Shown here in pieces: positions 31,287 through 38,595 of a stretch of 38,595 nucleotides of DNA (positions are counted from its first letter, which is position 1; every line of letters begins with the position of its first letter). Location of the stretch: positions 1-38,595 of the forward strand of contig VBKJ01000195.1 of the NCBI GenBank assembly GCA_005879795.1, given 5' to 3'. This stretch comes from Deltaproteobacteria bacterium. GTDB lineage: Bacteria > Desulfobacterota > Binatia > DP-6. A program made the translations under genes and the position numbers. The notes under the pieces are model-generated. The model was not told the DNA's origin. It ran no database searches and saw nothing but the letters and a program-made list of their open reading frames with translations.

Positions 31287-32279
31287 TTAATACGACACGC
31301 CGTAGGGCGGACCCGAGACGTTCTCGACCTTCCAGATCTCGCCGGTGAGCGTGACGACGTACGCGGTGTTCCCGATGAACTCGACCGAGGTCGGCCGGTC
31401 CAAGCCGTCCGTGACGACGGTGAAGGTGCCGTTCCCGTTCACCTTCACGAGGCTGCCGGTGTTCGGCTGCGCCGGAGAGCCCGGAGGGCCGCCACCGAAG
31501 ACGCCCTGCGAGAGGGCGAAGAGATCGCCACCGCGGCCAAACTCCACGTCGACGAGGAGGCTGGCACCGGAGGCGACCTCCGTGGCGGTGGGTGACTTCG
31601 GCCTGAACGACACCACCTTGCCGTCCTCGGGCTCGTGGGGGACTGGGCCGGCCTCGGCCATGTAGACCGTGTTGCCCGACACCGCCAGACCGGTCGGGAC
31701 GATGTTGTCGAACGCGATCATCTCGGTAACGTCGCCGTCGCGCGTGACCCGCAGCACCCGGTTGTGGTGCCCATCCGTGACCAAGAACCCGCCACGGTAG
31801 GTTTCCAGCGCGTACTGGACTCCGGTTGGGATGTCGAACGGAGTGCTCGGCGGATTGCTCAAGGCGAACGCGCCGATGTCCGCGACGACGGTGAAGCTGT
31901 CGGGCCCGTCCACCCGGTAGATGCCGACAACGTCGCCGCCGCCGACGTCGGGGCCGACAAGGGTGACCAGTGCGTACGCGGTCCCGCCGATGAACGCGAC
32001 GTCGGTCCCACCGATGCCCACGATCGACTTCGGCAGACCACTGGCGAACGTCGTGATCACCCCGGTCCTCGGATCGACGCGCGAGATTCTGCCGGCCGCG
32101 GATTCGGTGACGTACAGCGCGCCACCGGGGCCGACGGTGCTGCCCGAGCCACCCTCCAGGCCCGTCAGCAGCTGGGTGGGGTTGGGCGCCGGGGATGGAG
32201 GCGCGGCGCTTGCTGCGGATGGCGTGATCATCCCGACCACGGCCGCTGCCAACAGCAGCAGCTTTCGTTGGGGACCCAT
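31287..32279 (-). CDS. ScyD/ScyE-like secreted beta-propeller protein
   Basis: A 330-residue protein with a Sec signal peptide (MGPQRKLLLLAAAVVGMITP, cleavage near SAASAAPP). The mature part consists of repeated blades of the type GGALYVTESAAGRISRVDP, GGFLVTDGHHNRVLRVTRDG and GNTAYVVTLTGEIWKVENVS. This is the ScyD/ScyE (six-bladed NHL/SMP-30-like) pattern. Exported; it may bind a sugar or act as a lactonase, but no catalytic set can be named. The ATG at 32279 has a perfect AGGAGG upstream. It is a lone gene. Confidence 0.82.
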   Translation of the reverse strand: MGPQRKLLLLAAAVVGMITPSAASAAPPSPAPNPTQLLTGLEGGSGSTVGPGGALYVTESAAGRISRVDPRTGVITTFASGLPKSIVGIGGTDVAFIGGTAYALVTLVGPDVGGGDVVGIYRVDGPDSFTVVADIGAFALSNPPSTPFDIPTGVQYALETYRGGFLVTDGHHNRVLRVTRDGDVTEMIAFDNIVPTGLAVSGNTVYMAEAGPVPHEPEDGKVVSFRPKSPTATEVASGASLLVDVEFGRGGDLFALSQGVFGGGPPGSPAQPNTGSLVKVNGNGTFTVVTDGLDRPTSVEFIGNTAYVVTLTGEIWKVENVSGPPYGVSY

Positions 32280-32766
32280 AGGATCCTCCTCTCGCTCGTC
32301 GCCCTGGACGGTCGCGATGATCGTGAGCGCTCGATCGGCGTTCGTGCCGAGTTTCGGACGACCGTACACCCGGCGCGCATCGAGTCAAGCGCGGCTGCAA
32401 ACGCAAGCGGGGATGCTGGGCACCACGACGGAGGTGAGCAACCGGTGAGCTACGGTCCGCACCGGCCCTATGGCCATGGCGGGCTGTGCCCGACGAGCGC
32501 ATGCGAATCGAGACTTGCTTCGAACATCCGCTCACTCGCGAACCGACCGCCAAGCGTTACTCGGGGACCATATCGCGTCCGTCATGCAGGCGTGTTCGAG
32601 TGGTCAACGTCCCGGTCAGGCCCTGCGTCGTCGTGAGGGTGCCTCGCCAGACCAGCCGAGGCGGGAGATGCTGGCCCGACACGCCCGGTGCCCACAGGAG
32701 GACGGCGAGCACTGAGACGCGAGCGGCGCCCTGGAAGAGATTAATGCCGCGCTCGAATGCCTCGCC
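32280..32766. other. Gene-poor interval of about 490 bp, possible small or decayed ORF
   Basis: No firm gene. On the minus strand 32557-32712 could encode 51 residues from GTG (VLAVLLWAPGVSGQHLPPRL, then VWRGTLTTTQGLTGTLTTRT). It looks like the signal peptide and first strands of a secreted protein but ends at a TAA after VPE. It continues the frame of the Cys-rich gene past its stop, and no clear ribosome-binding site precedes it. A decayed gene or small secreted protein are both possible. Confidence 0.3.
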
Positions 32767-33345
32767 CTAAACGCACGCGGGACAGACGCAGGTGATCGCG
32801 TTCGGCCCGTCACCGATGCATGTGCTGGACGGCGGCTGGCACTGGGCGGCACCGACGCAGCGACAACTCCGATCCGCCTCGCATCCGGCAGGCACGGGCT
32901 CGCATGAATAGAAGACGCCGGGACCGCCCTGCTCGCGAGCGACGCAGACCTCGGTCGGGGTGTCGCAAGTCAACGTCGGCCCGCAGGGCGTGGGCGTGCT
33001 GCTGGAGAGGCACACCAGTATGACGGGTCCTTCTCGCTCGCCAACCGGCACGGGCACCGTGACGCCGCATCGGATGCGAAGCCCACGACAGCCGAAGCAT
33101 TGGCGGCAACGACGCCCGAAGGTGCACACGCCATTCGCCTGACCGTCCACGTCGCAGAACCAGCGTCGGCGCCGGAAGGAGAGCTCTCCAGGGCGGGGAG
33201 CGATCTTCGTGAACAGACCGTCCACGCACGTGAGCGTCGGTGGTAGCACATCGTCGGCGGCGGGCGCGCGGCTGGTTCCGGCGACCAAGCTCGCCAGCAC
33301 CGCAAGGGCGACGGGTAGGACCGAACACGTTGCCCGGAGCCTCAT
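32767..33345 (-). CDS. Cys-rich secreted protein, unrecognised family
   Basis: A 192-residue protein with a Sec signal (MRLRATCSVLPVALAVLASL, cleavage near SRAPAAD) and 20 cysteines in the mature part. These are spread over FGRRCRQCFGCRGLRIRCG, TPTPCGPTLTCDTPTEVC and EADRSCRCVGAAQCQPPSST. The spacing is irregular and resembles extracellular disulfide-rich or EGF/granulin-like modules of predatory or gliding bacteria, but no named domain can be assigned. GGAGG precedes the ATG. The gene is alone and has a slightly lower GC than its left-hand neighbours. Confidence 0.68.
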   Translation of the reverse strand: MRLRATCSVLPVALAVLASLVAGTSRAPAADDVLPPTLTCVDGLFTKIAPRPGELSFRRRRWFCDVDGQANGVCTFGRRCRQCFGCRGLRIRCGVTVPVPVGEREGPVILVCLSSSTPTPCGPTLTCDTPTEVCVAREQGGPGVFYSCEPVPAGCEADRSCRCVGAAQCQPPSSTCIGDGPNAITCVCPACV

Positions 33346-33405
33346 GGGGGCACCTCCATCGGTCGCGGGTGGAACATCCTGCCGCCACCCGTGGCTGTCA
33401 AGATA

Positions 33406-33932
33406 GCCGCACGCCGAAGGGAGACGGGGGCCGACCTGGACGGCATCGCCGTGCACTTGATCTACGTCGGCCCGGCGCACACCGCGGGCGACGTCGTCGT
33501 CCATCTCCCGCCGCGCGCGTCGTCTTCACCGGTGACGTCCTCTTCCGCCTCTGCACGCCGATCGGCTGGGAGGGTACGTTCGAGTGCCGGATCGCGGCGC
33601 TCGACGAGATCGTGGCACTCGACCCCGCCGTGGTGTGCCCGGCCACGGCCCGCTCTCGGGCGTCGAGGGGCCGCGCGAGATGCAGGCCTACCTCCGCTAC
33701 GTGCGCGCCGAGACGAAGCGCTGCTTCGACGCCGGGCTCCCGGCGCTCGAGGCGGCGCGGCGCATCGGACCTGGGCCCGTACGCGCGCTGGACCGAGCCC
33801 GAGCGCATCCTCTTCAACGTGGAGCGCGCGTACCGCGAGCTGCGCGGCGAGCCGTACGACGCGCCGATCGACGTGACGGCGCTCTTCCGCGCCATGTACG
33901 AGCTGCGCGAGGCGCGGCGGGCGGGAGCGTAG
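33406..33932 (+). pseudogene. Metallo-beta-lactamase-fold hydrolase remnant with three single-base frameshifts
   Basis: Only the C-terminal half of an MBL-fold protein remains. In one frame: DGIAVHLIYVGPAHTAGDVV. The next piece, ARVVFTGDVLFRLCTPIGWE, is in another frame. PGHGPLSGVEGPREMQAYLR needs a third, and DLGPYARWTEPERILFNVER is back in the second. The breaks fall in short G/C runs near 33509, 33640 and 33772. The N-terminal HxHxDH part is absent: the region begins right after the Cys-rich gene's upstream end. It is either a decayed gene or contains assembly errors, although loss of the 5' half favours decay. Confidence 0.75.
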
Positions 33933-33936
33933 GGGC

Positions 33937-34052
33937 GCGGCGGCGGGGGCGGCCTCGGCGCTCCCGCTCGGGCACCGACGGCCGCCTACACCACGGCCAA
34001 ACGTCGCGCGCGGCGCCCTCGAAGGTCGCGGCGAGGCCGCCCCCGCCGCCGC
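33937..34052. repeat. 21-bp perfect inverted repeat with a 74-nt centre between convergent genes
   Basis: The arms 33937-33957 and 34032-34052 are exact reverse complements and almost purely G/C. They sit between the end of the MBL remnant and the end of the glycosyltransferase gene, which converge. In RNA they would form a very stable long-range stem. No target-site duplication or transposase is seen, so a bidirectional terminator or mRNA end barrier is the simplest reading. Confidence 0.6.
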
Positions 34053-34065
34053 ACGCGCGCCGCGG

Positions 34066-35073
34066 CTACGCCGCGCACACGAAGTCTTGCGTCTCGCGGA
34101 AGCCGAGCGCGGAGAGCGCGTCGCGTATCTCGCGCCGCGGGCGCTCGCCGGCCACGGCGGCGACGAGCGGGCGGCGCGGGTGTGCGCGCAGCTCGTCGAC
34201 CGAGATGACGGGGGCGCCGTGGATGATCTCGCCGATCCGGCCGGGGTGCACCTCGACCACGTGCGAGGGGCGCTTGCCGTGCCTGGCGAGCGCGCGGCGG
34301 AGCGCCCGCCCCGTCGGGCCGTAGCCCCAGAGGACGTAGCGGTCGGCGCCGGCGAGGAAGTGGGCGGCGAGGAAGGCCGCCTTGCAGGCGGTGAAGCGCT
34401 CCGGGCGGTACGCCTCGCCCGCACGCCAGAGCCGCCGCGGGCCGTCGCGCCAGGCGAGCAGACGGCGCGGCACGACACCGATCTCGCGTCCCTGCCCCAG
34501 GAGGCGCAGCACGAGGTCGTAGTCCTCGGGCCAGTGCTCGTCGCGGTAGCCCGCCGCGCGCAGCACGTCCGTGCGCACCATGAGTGTCGGGTGCGCGACC
34601 GGACACTCGACGAACGCCTCCGCGCGCACCCGGCGGGGGGAGTCGATGCCGTCGAGCCAGCGCTCGTAGGCGCGCAGGCCGTCGCTCAGCTCGCGCCGCG
34701 GGAAGAGCCGGACGTGGCAGCCGACGGCGGCGAGAGCCGGCTCCGCGTCGAGTGCGCGGAGCTGGGCGGCGAGGCGCTCGCGGTGCATGACGTCGTCGGC
34801 GTCCATGCGCGCGACCATTCGGCCGAGGCAGCGCTCGAGGCCGGTGCCGAGCGCCGCGACGAGGCCCTGGTGCGCCGTGGCGACGACCCGGAAGCGCTCG
34901 TCGTGCGCGGCAAAGCGCTCGGCGACGGCGCGCGTCCCGTCCTCCGAGCCGTCGTCGACCACGATGCACTCCCAACGCGGGAACGTCTGGCGCACCACGC
35001 TGCGGAGGCAGGCGTCGAGCGTCGCCCCGGCGTTGTATGCCGGCAGCAGGATCGAGACCTCCGGCGCGCTCAT
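34066..35073 (-). CDS. GT2-family glycosyltransferase with a C-terminal Rossmann-like domain
   Basis: A 335-residue protein. Residues 1-230 are a GT-A fold (EVSILLPAYNAGATLDACLR, CIVVDDGSEDGT and MDADD as the metal-binding DxD). The rest (about 245-335: RYVLWGYGPTGRALRRALAR, then GAPVISVDELRAHPRRPLVA) is a separate nucleotide-binding-like domain resembling the N-terminal part of sugar acyl- and methyltransferases. The start overlaps the methyltransferase stop (ATGA). It probably modifies a cell-surface glycan; both donor and acceptor are unknown. Confidence 0.88.
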   Translation of the reverse strand: MSAPEVSILLPAYNAGATLDACLRSVVRQTFPRWECIVVDDGSEDGTRAVAERFAAHDERFRVVATAHQGLVAALGTGLERCLGRMVARMDADDVMHRERLAAQLRALDAEPALAAVGCHVRLFPRRELSDGLRAYERWLDGIDSPRRVRAEAFVECPVAHPTLMVRTDVLRAAGYRDEHWPEDYDLVLRLLGQGREIGVVPRRLLAWRDGPRRLWRAGEAYRPERFTACKAAFLAAHFLAGADRYVLWGYGPTGRALRRALARHGKRPSHVVEVHPGRIGEIIHGAPVISVDELRAHPRRPLVAAVAGERPRREIRDALSALGFRETQDFVCAA

Positions 35074-35678
35074 CGTGCGAATTCCAGGAAGTACTGGTGG
35101 GTGAGGAACGTGTGGGACGCCCGCAGCCGGAACCCCGCCGCCTCCGCCTCGCGCTGCGTCTCGGCGCGCGAGAGCTTCTCCTGCACGGGTGGACCGACCG
35201 GCAGCGGGCGCTTGTAGAAGTCGACGAGCACGAGCCGCCCACCGCGGCGGAGCGCGCGGCGGAGCTTCCCGTAATAGCGCACGCGGTCGTGCAGATGGTG
35301 TCCGGTGTCGCAGATGAAGACGACGTCGACGCTCGCGGGCGCGAGCCCGGGATCGGCGGGCTCGGCCCGCCGCGTCTCGATGTTGGTCGCGTCGGGCGCC
35401 CGGCGGCGGAGCTCCTCCAGCATCTCGGGCTCGATGTCGAGCGCGAGCACCTTCCCGGTCGGCCCGACGGCAGCCGCGAAGCGCCGCGCGAAGTAGCCCG
35501 TGCCGGCGCCCACGTCGGCGACGGTCATCCCGGCGCGCAGGCGAAGCGTCTCGACCACGCGCGCCGGCTGCTGCCAGCCGGCGCGGTCCGGCGACTCGAG
35601 CTCGGCGAAGTAGGCGTCGAAACGGCCTGCGCTGGCGGCCGTCGCGAGGAGGAGGAGCGCGACCGCCGCTCCCCTCAT
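35070..35678 (-). CDS. Class I SAM methyltransferase with an apparent signal peptide
   Basis: A 202-residue protein. The N-terminus MRGAAVALLLLATAASAG is a textbook Sec signal. The remainder is a complete methyltransferase fold: MTVADVGAGTGYFARRFAAA (SAM-binding GxGxG), LALDIEPEMLEELRR, and VDVVFICDTGHHLHDRVRYY. SAM is cytoplasmic, so export would be puzzling; the helix may instead act as a membrane anchor. Other GC-rich Proteobacteria have similar proteins. It overlaps both the LLM gene before it and the glycosyltransferase gene after it by 4 nt, so all three are produced together. Confidence 0.85.
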   Translation of the reverse strand: MRGAAVALLLLATAASAGRFDAYFAELESPDRAGWQQPARVVETLRLRAGMTVADVGAGTGYFARRFAAAVGPTGKVLALDIEPEMLEELRRRAPDATNIETRRAEPADPGLAPASVDVVFICDTGHHLHDRVRYYGKLRRALRRGGRLVLVDFYKRPLPVGPPVQEKLSRAETQREAEAAGFRLRASHTFLTHQYFLEFAR

Positions 35679-36562
35679 GCGAAGCCCGGCACGATCTCGG
35701 TGGCGCACGCCTCGAGCTGCTCGAGGTAGTGCTCCAGGCTCCGGTGCCGGAAGCGGAGGTTCACGATGGTCGCGCCGAGCGCCCGGTAGCGCTCGAGCAG
35801 GTCCCCGAGCCGGGCGCGCTCGTCGGGTCGGGTCGGGTCGAGGAGCCGGTCGGGCGTCAGCACCAATTCGAACGGCGCTGTCCGCGCGCGCCACTCGCGG
35901 GAGGCGCGGGCACGCGTGAGGAGCGCCCCGAGCTCGTCGAGCGTCAAGCGAAACGGGTCCCAGCCGTCGCCGAAGACGAGCGCGCGGCGGAGCGAGCGCG
36001 GGCTCCGCCCGCCGAGCCAGATCGGCACCTGCGCCTGCACGCCGCACGGATCGACGAGGAAGGCCTCGAAGCGGTAGTGCGTGCCGGCATACGCGGGCTC
36101 GCGGCGGCCGAAGGCGGCACGCAGCGCGCGCAGCGCGTCCTCGTAGCGCGCGCCCCGGCCCTCGAACTCGACGCCGAGGAGCGCGAACTCCTCCGCCAGC
36201 GTCCCCACGCCGACGCCCAGGATGAGCCGCCCGCCCGAGAGCCGGTCGAGCGTGCCGTAGCGCTTCGCGATGGCGAGCGGATGGTGGTACGGCAGCACCA
36301 GCACGTGGGTCGCGAAGCGGATGCGGGCTGTCTGCGCCGCGAGGAAGGCGAAGGTCGCGAGGGGGTCGTAGTAGCGCGCGCCGCGCACCGGCGCGGCCGC
36401 CGCGGGGATGGCGACGTGCTCGCTGCAGGTGAGGTGATGGTAGCCGAGGCGGTCGGCCGCCCTGGCGATGCGGGCGAGCTCGGGCGGGCCGGCATGCTCT
36501 TCCCACTCGGCGCCGTGGTCGGGGTGGTGGGTGACGACAGGCGTCACCAGGCCGAAGCGCAA
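35675..36562 (-). CDS. LLM-class F420-dependent oxidoreductase
   Basis: A 295-residue luciferase-like barrel: RFGLVTPVVTHHPDHGAEWE, HHLTCSEHVAIP, RIRFATHVLVLPYHHPLAIA, GRLILGVGVGTLAEEFALLG and VPIWLGGRSPRSLRRALVFG. HVLVLPYHHP and GVGVG are typical of the F420-dependent TIGR03619 group. The TTG at 36562 is chosen because GGAGG lies just upstream. It follows the retropepsin-like gene by 14 nt and overlaps the methyltransferase gene (ATGA). F420 use is inferred from the family, not proven by the sequence. Confidence 0.87.
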   Translation of the reverse strand: MRFGLVTPVVTHHPDHGAEWEEHAGPPELARIARAADRLGYHHLTCSEHVAIPAAAAPVRGARYYDPLATFAFLAAQTARIRFATHVLVLPYHHPLAIAKRYGTLDRLSGGRLILGVGVGTLAEEFALLGVEFEGRGARYEDALRALRAAFGRREPAYAGTHYRFEAFLVDPCGVQAQVPIWLGGRSPRSLRRALVFGDGWDPFRLTLDELGALLTRARASREWRARTAPFELVLTPDRLLDPTRPDERARLGDLLERYRALGATIVNLRFRHRSLEHYLEQLEACATEIVPGFA

Positions 36563-36576
36563 CCGTCCTCCGGGCG

Positions 36577-36957
36577 CTATGCGATCGCTCCGGCGGGCCC
36601 CACCGCACCCAGCCTCAGGCGCGCCGGCCGCAGCGTTCGTTCGAACGGGTCGAGTACGAGCCCCATGCTCTCGAGCGTGAGCGTGCCGAGCAGCGCCGCA
36701 TCGTTCGCTTCGCCCAGCACGACTGGGGTGGGCGCCCGCACATCCTGAAACTTGAGGAAGCAATACGAGACGTCGCGCCGGATGATCGAGCCGTCGGCGA
36801 GAGCGAAGTCCACGGTCCGCGTCGGCTGGAGGCCGAGCGCCCGCCATGTCTCCTGCGGCAACACGGTGAAGGCTGCGCCGCTGTCGACCAGGAAGCGGAC
36901 GGTCCGGGCAACGCCACCCTCGTTGCTCACTTCGGCATCCACGTACGTGATCCCCAT
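36577..36957 (-). CDS. Retropepsin-like (clan AA) aspartic protease-fold protein
   Basis: A 126-residue single-domain protein. RFLVDSGAAFTVLPQETW holds the catalytic DSG, and DAALLGTLTLESMGLVLDP is the usual second half with the LLG loop of retropepsin-like proteins. No signal peptide. The active form would be a dimer. Such solitary bacterial proteins are common but mostly untested. It may be cotranscribed with the LLM gene 14 nt downstream. Confidence 0.8.
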   Translation of the reverse strand: MGITYVDAEVSNEGGVARTVRFLVDSGAAFTVLPQETWRALGLQPTRTVDFALADGSIIRRDVSYCFLKFQDVRAPTPVVLGEANDAALLGTLTLESMGLVLDPFERTLRPARLRLGAVGPAGAIA

Positions 36958-37031
36958 GCCGTCTCTAATGCCCCCTCCTCCACCGCGGAGGCAATAGCTG
37001 GCCCAGGAATGCTAAGACAGGCACATCCGTC

Positions 37032-38207
37032 ATGGACTTCGCCTTCTCCGCCGCTGACGAGCGCTTCCGCCGGGAGCTGCGCGCCTGGCTCGCCGCCAAC
37101 CGGCCAGTGCGCGCCGAGCGCGTGCCGCACGACGACGCCTCGCTGGCCGCGGAGGTCGCCTTCCTGCGCGACTGGCAGCAGAGGCTCCACGCCGCCGGCT
37201 ACCTGGGCCTCCTCTGGCCGCGCCAGTACGGCGGGCGCGGCGCGCGCCCCACCCAGCAGGCGATCCTGAACCAGGAGCTGGCCCGCGCCCGCGCGCCGCA
37301 GCTCCTGAACCGCGTCGGCGTCAACAACACCGGCCCAACCCTCATCGCGCACGGCAGCGAGGCGCAGAAGCGCCGCTTCCTCCCGCCCATCCTCTCGGCC
37401 GAGGAGATCTGGTGCCAGCTCTTCAGCGAGCCCGGCGCGGGCAGCGACCTGGCCGCGCTCCGCACCCGCGCGGAGCCCGACGGCGACGGGTTCGTGGTGA
37501 CCGGCCAGAAGGTGTGGACGAGCTACGCGCAGTTCTCCAGGTGGGCGATCCTGCTCGCCCGCACCGACCCGTCGCTGCCCAAGCACCGCGGCCTCACCTA
37601 CTTCGTTCTCGACATGGAGAGCCCGGGCATCACGATCCGCCCGCTCCGCCAGCTGACCGGCTCGACCGAGTTCAGCGAGGTCTTCCTCGACGCCGTGCGC
37701 GTGCCGCGCGCGCACGTGGTCGGCGAGGTGAACCACGGCTGGGAGATTGCAATGACCACGCTCGCCCACGAGCGCGGCACGGGTTTCGCCTTCAAGGAGC
37801 AGGTGCTGCAGCGGATCGCGGTCGAGGACCTGGTGCGGCTGGCGCGCGCGCACGGACGCGCCGGCGATCCGGTCGTTCGCCAAGAGATCGCCCGGGGCTG
37901 GATCGACGTCGAGATCATGGGCCTCATGAACTGCCGCACGCTGACGCGCCTCGAGCGCGGCGAGGAGCCGGGGCCGGAGTCGTCGCTCGTGAAGCTCTTC
38001 TGGGCGAGCCTGACGCAGCGGCTCCACCAGCTCGCGCTCGAGCTGGAGGGGCCCTACGCCGCGCTCGTCGCCGGCTCGCCGCGCGCGCTCGAGGACGGCC
38101 GCTGGCAGCAGGCGTTCCTCTGGTCGCGCGTAGGCGCGATCGCGGGCGGGACCTCCGAGGTGCAGGCGAACATCATCGCGCAGCGGATCCTGGGGTTGCC
38201 GCGCTGA
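37032..38207 (+). CDS. Acyl-CoA dehydrogenase, FadE27/28-like
   Basis: A 391-residue acyl-CoA dehydrogenase. It has YLGLLWPRQYGGRGARPTQQ, QLFSEPGAGSDLAALRTRA (FAD/substrate loop), FVVTGQKVWTSYA and the C-terminal GAIAGGTSEVQANIIAQRIL. The catalytic Glu of medium-chain enzymes at the end motif is Gly, as in the FadE26-34 type acting on sterol side chains, where a partner subunit or another residue supplies the base. It may be half of a heteromer, though no second subunit is adjacent. No strong ribosome-binding site before the ATG. Divergent from the retropepsin-like gene. Confidence 0.9.
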   Translation: MDFAFSAADERFRRELRAWLAANRPVRAERVPHDDASLAAEVAFLRDWQQRLHAAGYLGLLWPRQYGGRGARPTQQAILNQELARARAPQLLNRVGVNNTGPTLIAHGSEAQKRRFLPPILSAEEIWCQLFSEPGAGSDLAALRTRAEPDGDGFVVTGQKVWTSYAQFSRWAILLARTDPSLPKHRGLTYFVLDMESPGITIRPLRQLTGSTEFSEVFLDAVRVPRAHVVGEVNHGWEIAMTTLAHERGTGFAFKEQVLQRIAVEDLVRLARAHGRAGDPVVRQEIARGWIDVEIMGLMNCRTLTRLERGEEPGPESSLVKLFWASLTQRLHQLALELEGPYAALVAGSPRALEDGRWQQAFLWSRVGAIAGGTSEVQANIIAQRILGLPR

Positions 38208-38456
38208 GCCCGCGCGTCTCGACGACAAAGGGCACCAGCACGAGCCCCGCTAGCGGCACGAGCGCCATCCAACGGATCGCTTTGGGGCCAACTCGGAGCA
38301 ACGCCGACGACAAAGGCCGCATAAATTCAGGGGTGGAATGGTCCGTGCATGCGGTCGGTTTTCGTCGGCCTGCGGGGGCTTCTGGTAGCAGCGCGGTAGC
38401 TAACAGCCCGCCCTAAAGGCGAGCAGGGATGGGGACGGCAGACGTGGCGAGCGACC
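38208..38456. other. Intergenic interval, no feature recognised
   Basis: About 250 nt after the acyl-CoA dehydrogenase gene. No reading frame with a convincing protein pattern, no tRNA, no repeat. AT content rises around 38310-38330 (CATAAATTC), which could be part of a promoter for the gene at the right edge. Confidence 0.45.
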
Positions 38457-38595
38457 ATGCGATCATGTCATGCCGTTGTCTACTTCGGAGAGCCGATCCA
38501 CTCGGGCTACGTGCTCATCCGCCGCGACCACCTCGCCAACGTGACCAGCCTGGAGGACGAGCGGTGGAACCAGCCGCACCCCGAGTTCTGCCGGA
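38457..38595 (+). CDS. Hypothetical protein, cut by the right edge
   Basis: An open frame from ATG at 38457 to the edge, 46 codons seen. It starts MRSCHAVVYFGEPIHSGYVL and continues with IRRDHLANVTSLEDERWNQP. Codon choice is strongly G/C at the third position after the first few codons, as in real genes here. I do not recognise the family. The true start could lie elsewhere, since the first five codons look unlike the rest. Confidence 0.4.
   Translation, partial: MRSCHAVVYFGEPIHSGYVLIRRDHLANVTSLEDERWNQPHPEFCR

Noticed and set aside
1-38595. CRISPR arrays, tRNA or rRNA genes, prophage, insertion sequences
   Set aside because: Reading both strands, I saw no regularly spaced repeats, no tRNA cloverleaf marks, no rRNA sequence and no transposase or phage structural genes.

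Overview
The window is a GC-rich (about 70 % by eye), gene-dense bacterial chromosome segment. It is crowded with acyl-CoA and lipid-type catabolic genes: two SCP-x/lipid-transfer thiolases (one with a DUF35 partner), two acyl-CoA dehydrogenases, three crotonases, four short-chain or extended dehydrogenases, two LLM-type flavin/F420 oxidoreductases, a cytochrome P450, an amidohydrolase and hotdog, SnoaL-like and VOC proteins. This mix suggests an aerobic soil or sediment heterotroph, for example Binatota (Desulfobacterota_B) or a relative formerly called Deltaproteobacteria. That assignment is inference; no rRNA or tRNA gene was seen to anchor it.

Layout. 0-1.5 kb: the end of a DUF35 Zn-ribbon/OB protein and a thiolase. 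1.7-2.5 kb: a MazEF-type toxin-antitoxin pair of visibly lower GC, with a perfect operator palindrome and an attC-like end. 2.5-7 kb: amidohydrolase, NIPSNAP-like protein, an AhpD-like gene interrupted by an in-frame UGA, alpha/beta hydrolase and SDR. 7-10.2 kb: atypical epimerase, VapBC, SnoaL-like protein and enoyl-CoA isomerase. 10.2-14.7 kb: an acyl-CoA dehydrogenase plus APH-type kinase pair, P450 and SDR. 14.7-17.2 kb: diiron ferritin-like protein, cupredoxin-like lipoprotein and a PuuD-type membrane protein. 17.2-27 kb: thioesterase, dCTP deaminase, crotonases, alpha-glucan phosphorylase, second thiolase, acetyltransferase, VOC protein, SDR and LLM oxidoreductase. 27-34 kb: a looser accessory stretch with methyltransferases, a GbsR/NnrU membrane operon, secreted proteins, long gene-poor gaps and two decayed genes. 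34-38.6 kb: an LLM/methyltransferase/glycosyltransferase operon, a retropepsin-like protein and a second acyl-CoA dehydrogenase.

Main result. The gene at 4527-5120 (minus) reads as one full AhpD-family protein if its single in-frame UGA is selenocysteine. The UGA falls exactly on the second Cys of the family's CxxCxxxH redox motif, giving C81-H-Y-U84-x3-H88. It is followed at the expected distance by a perfect 7-bp stem with an AGUUU loop, the form of a bacterial SECIS. Conventional annotation would split this gene into two fragments.

Many same-strand neighbours are joined by 4-nt ATGA/GTGA overlaps (at 353, 6109, 8362, 9074, 17596, 24391, 25940, 29051, 35070 and 35675), so translational coupling is common here and helped decide starts.
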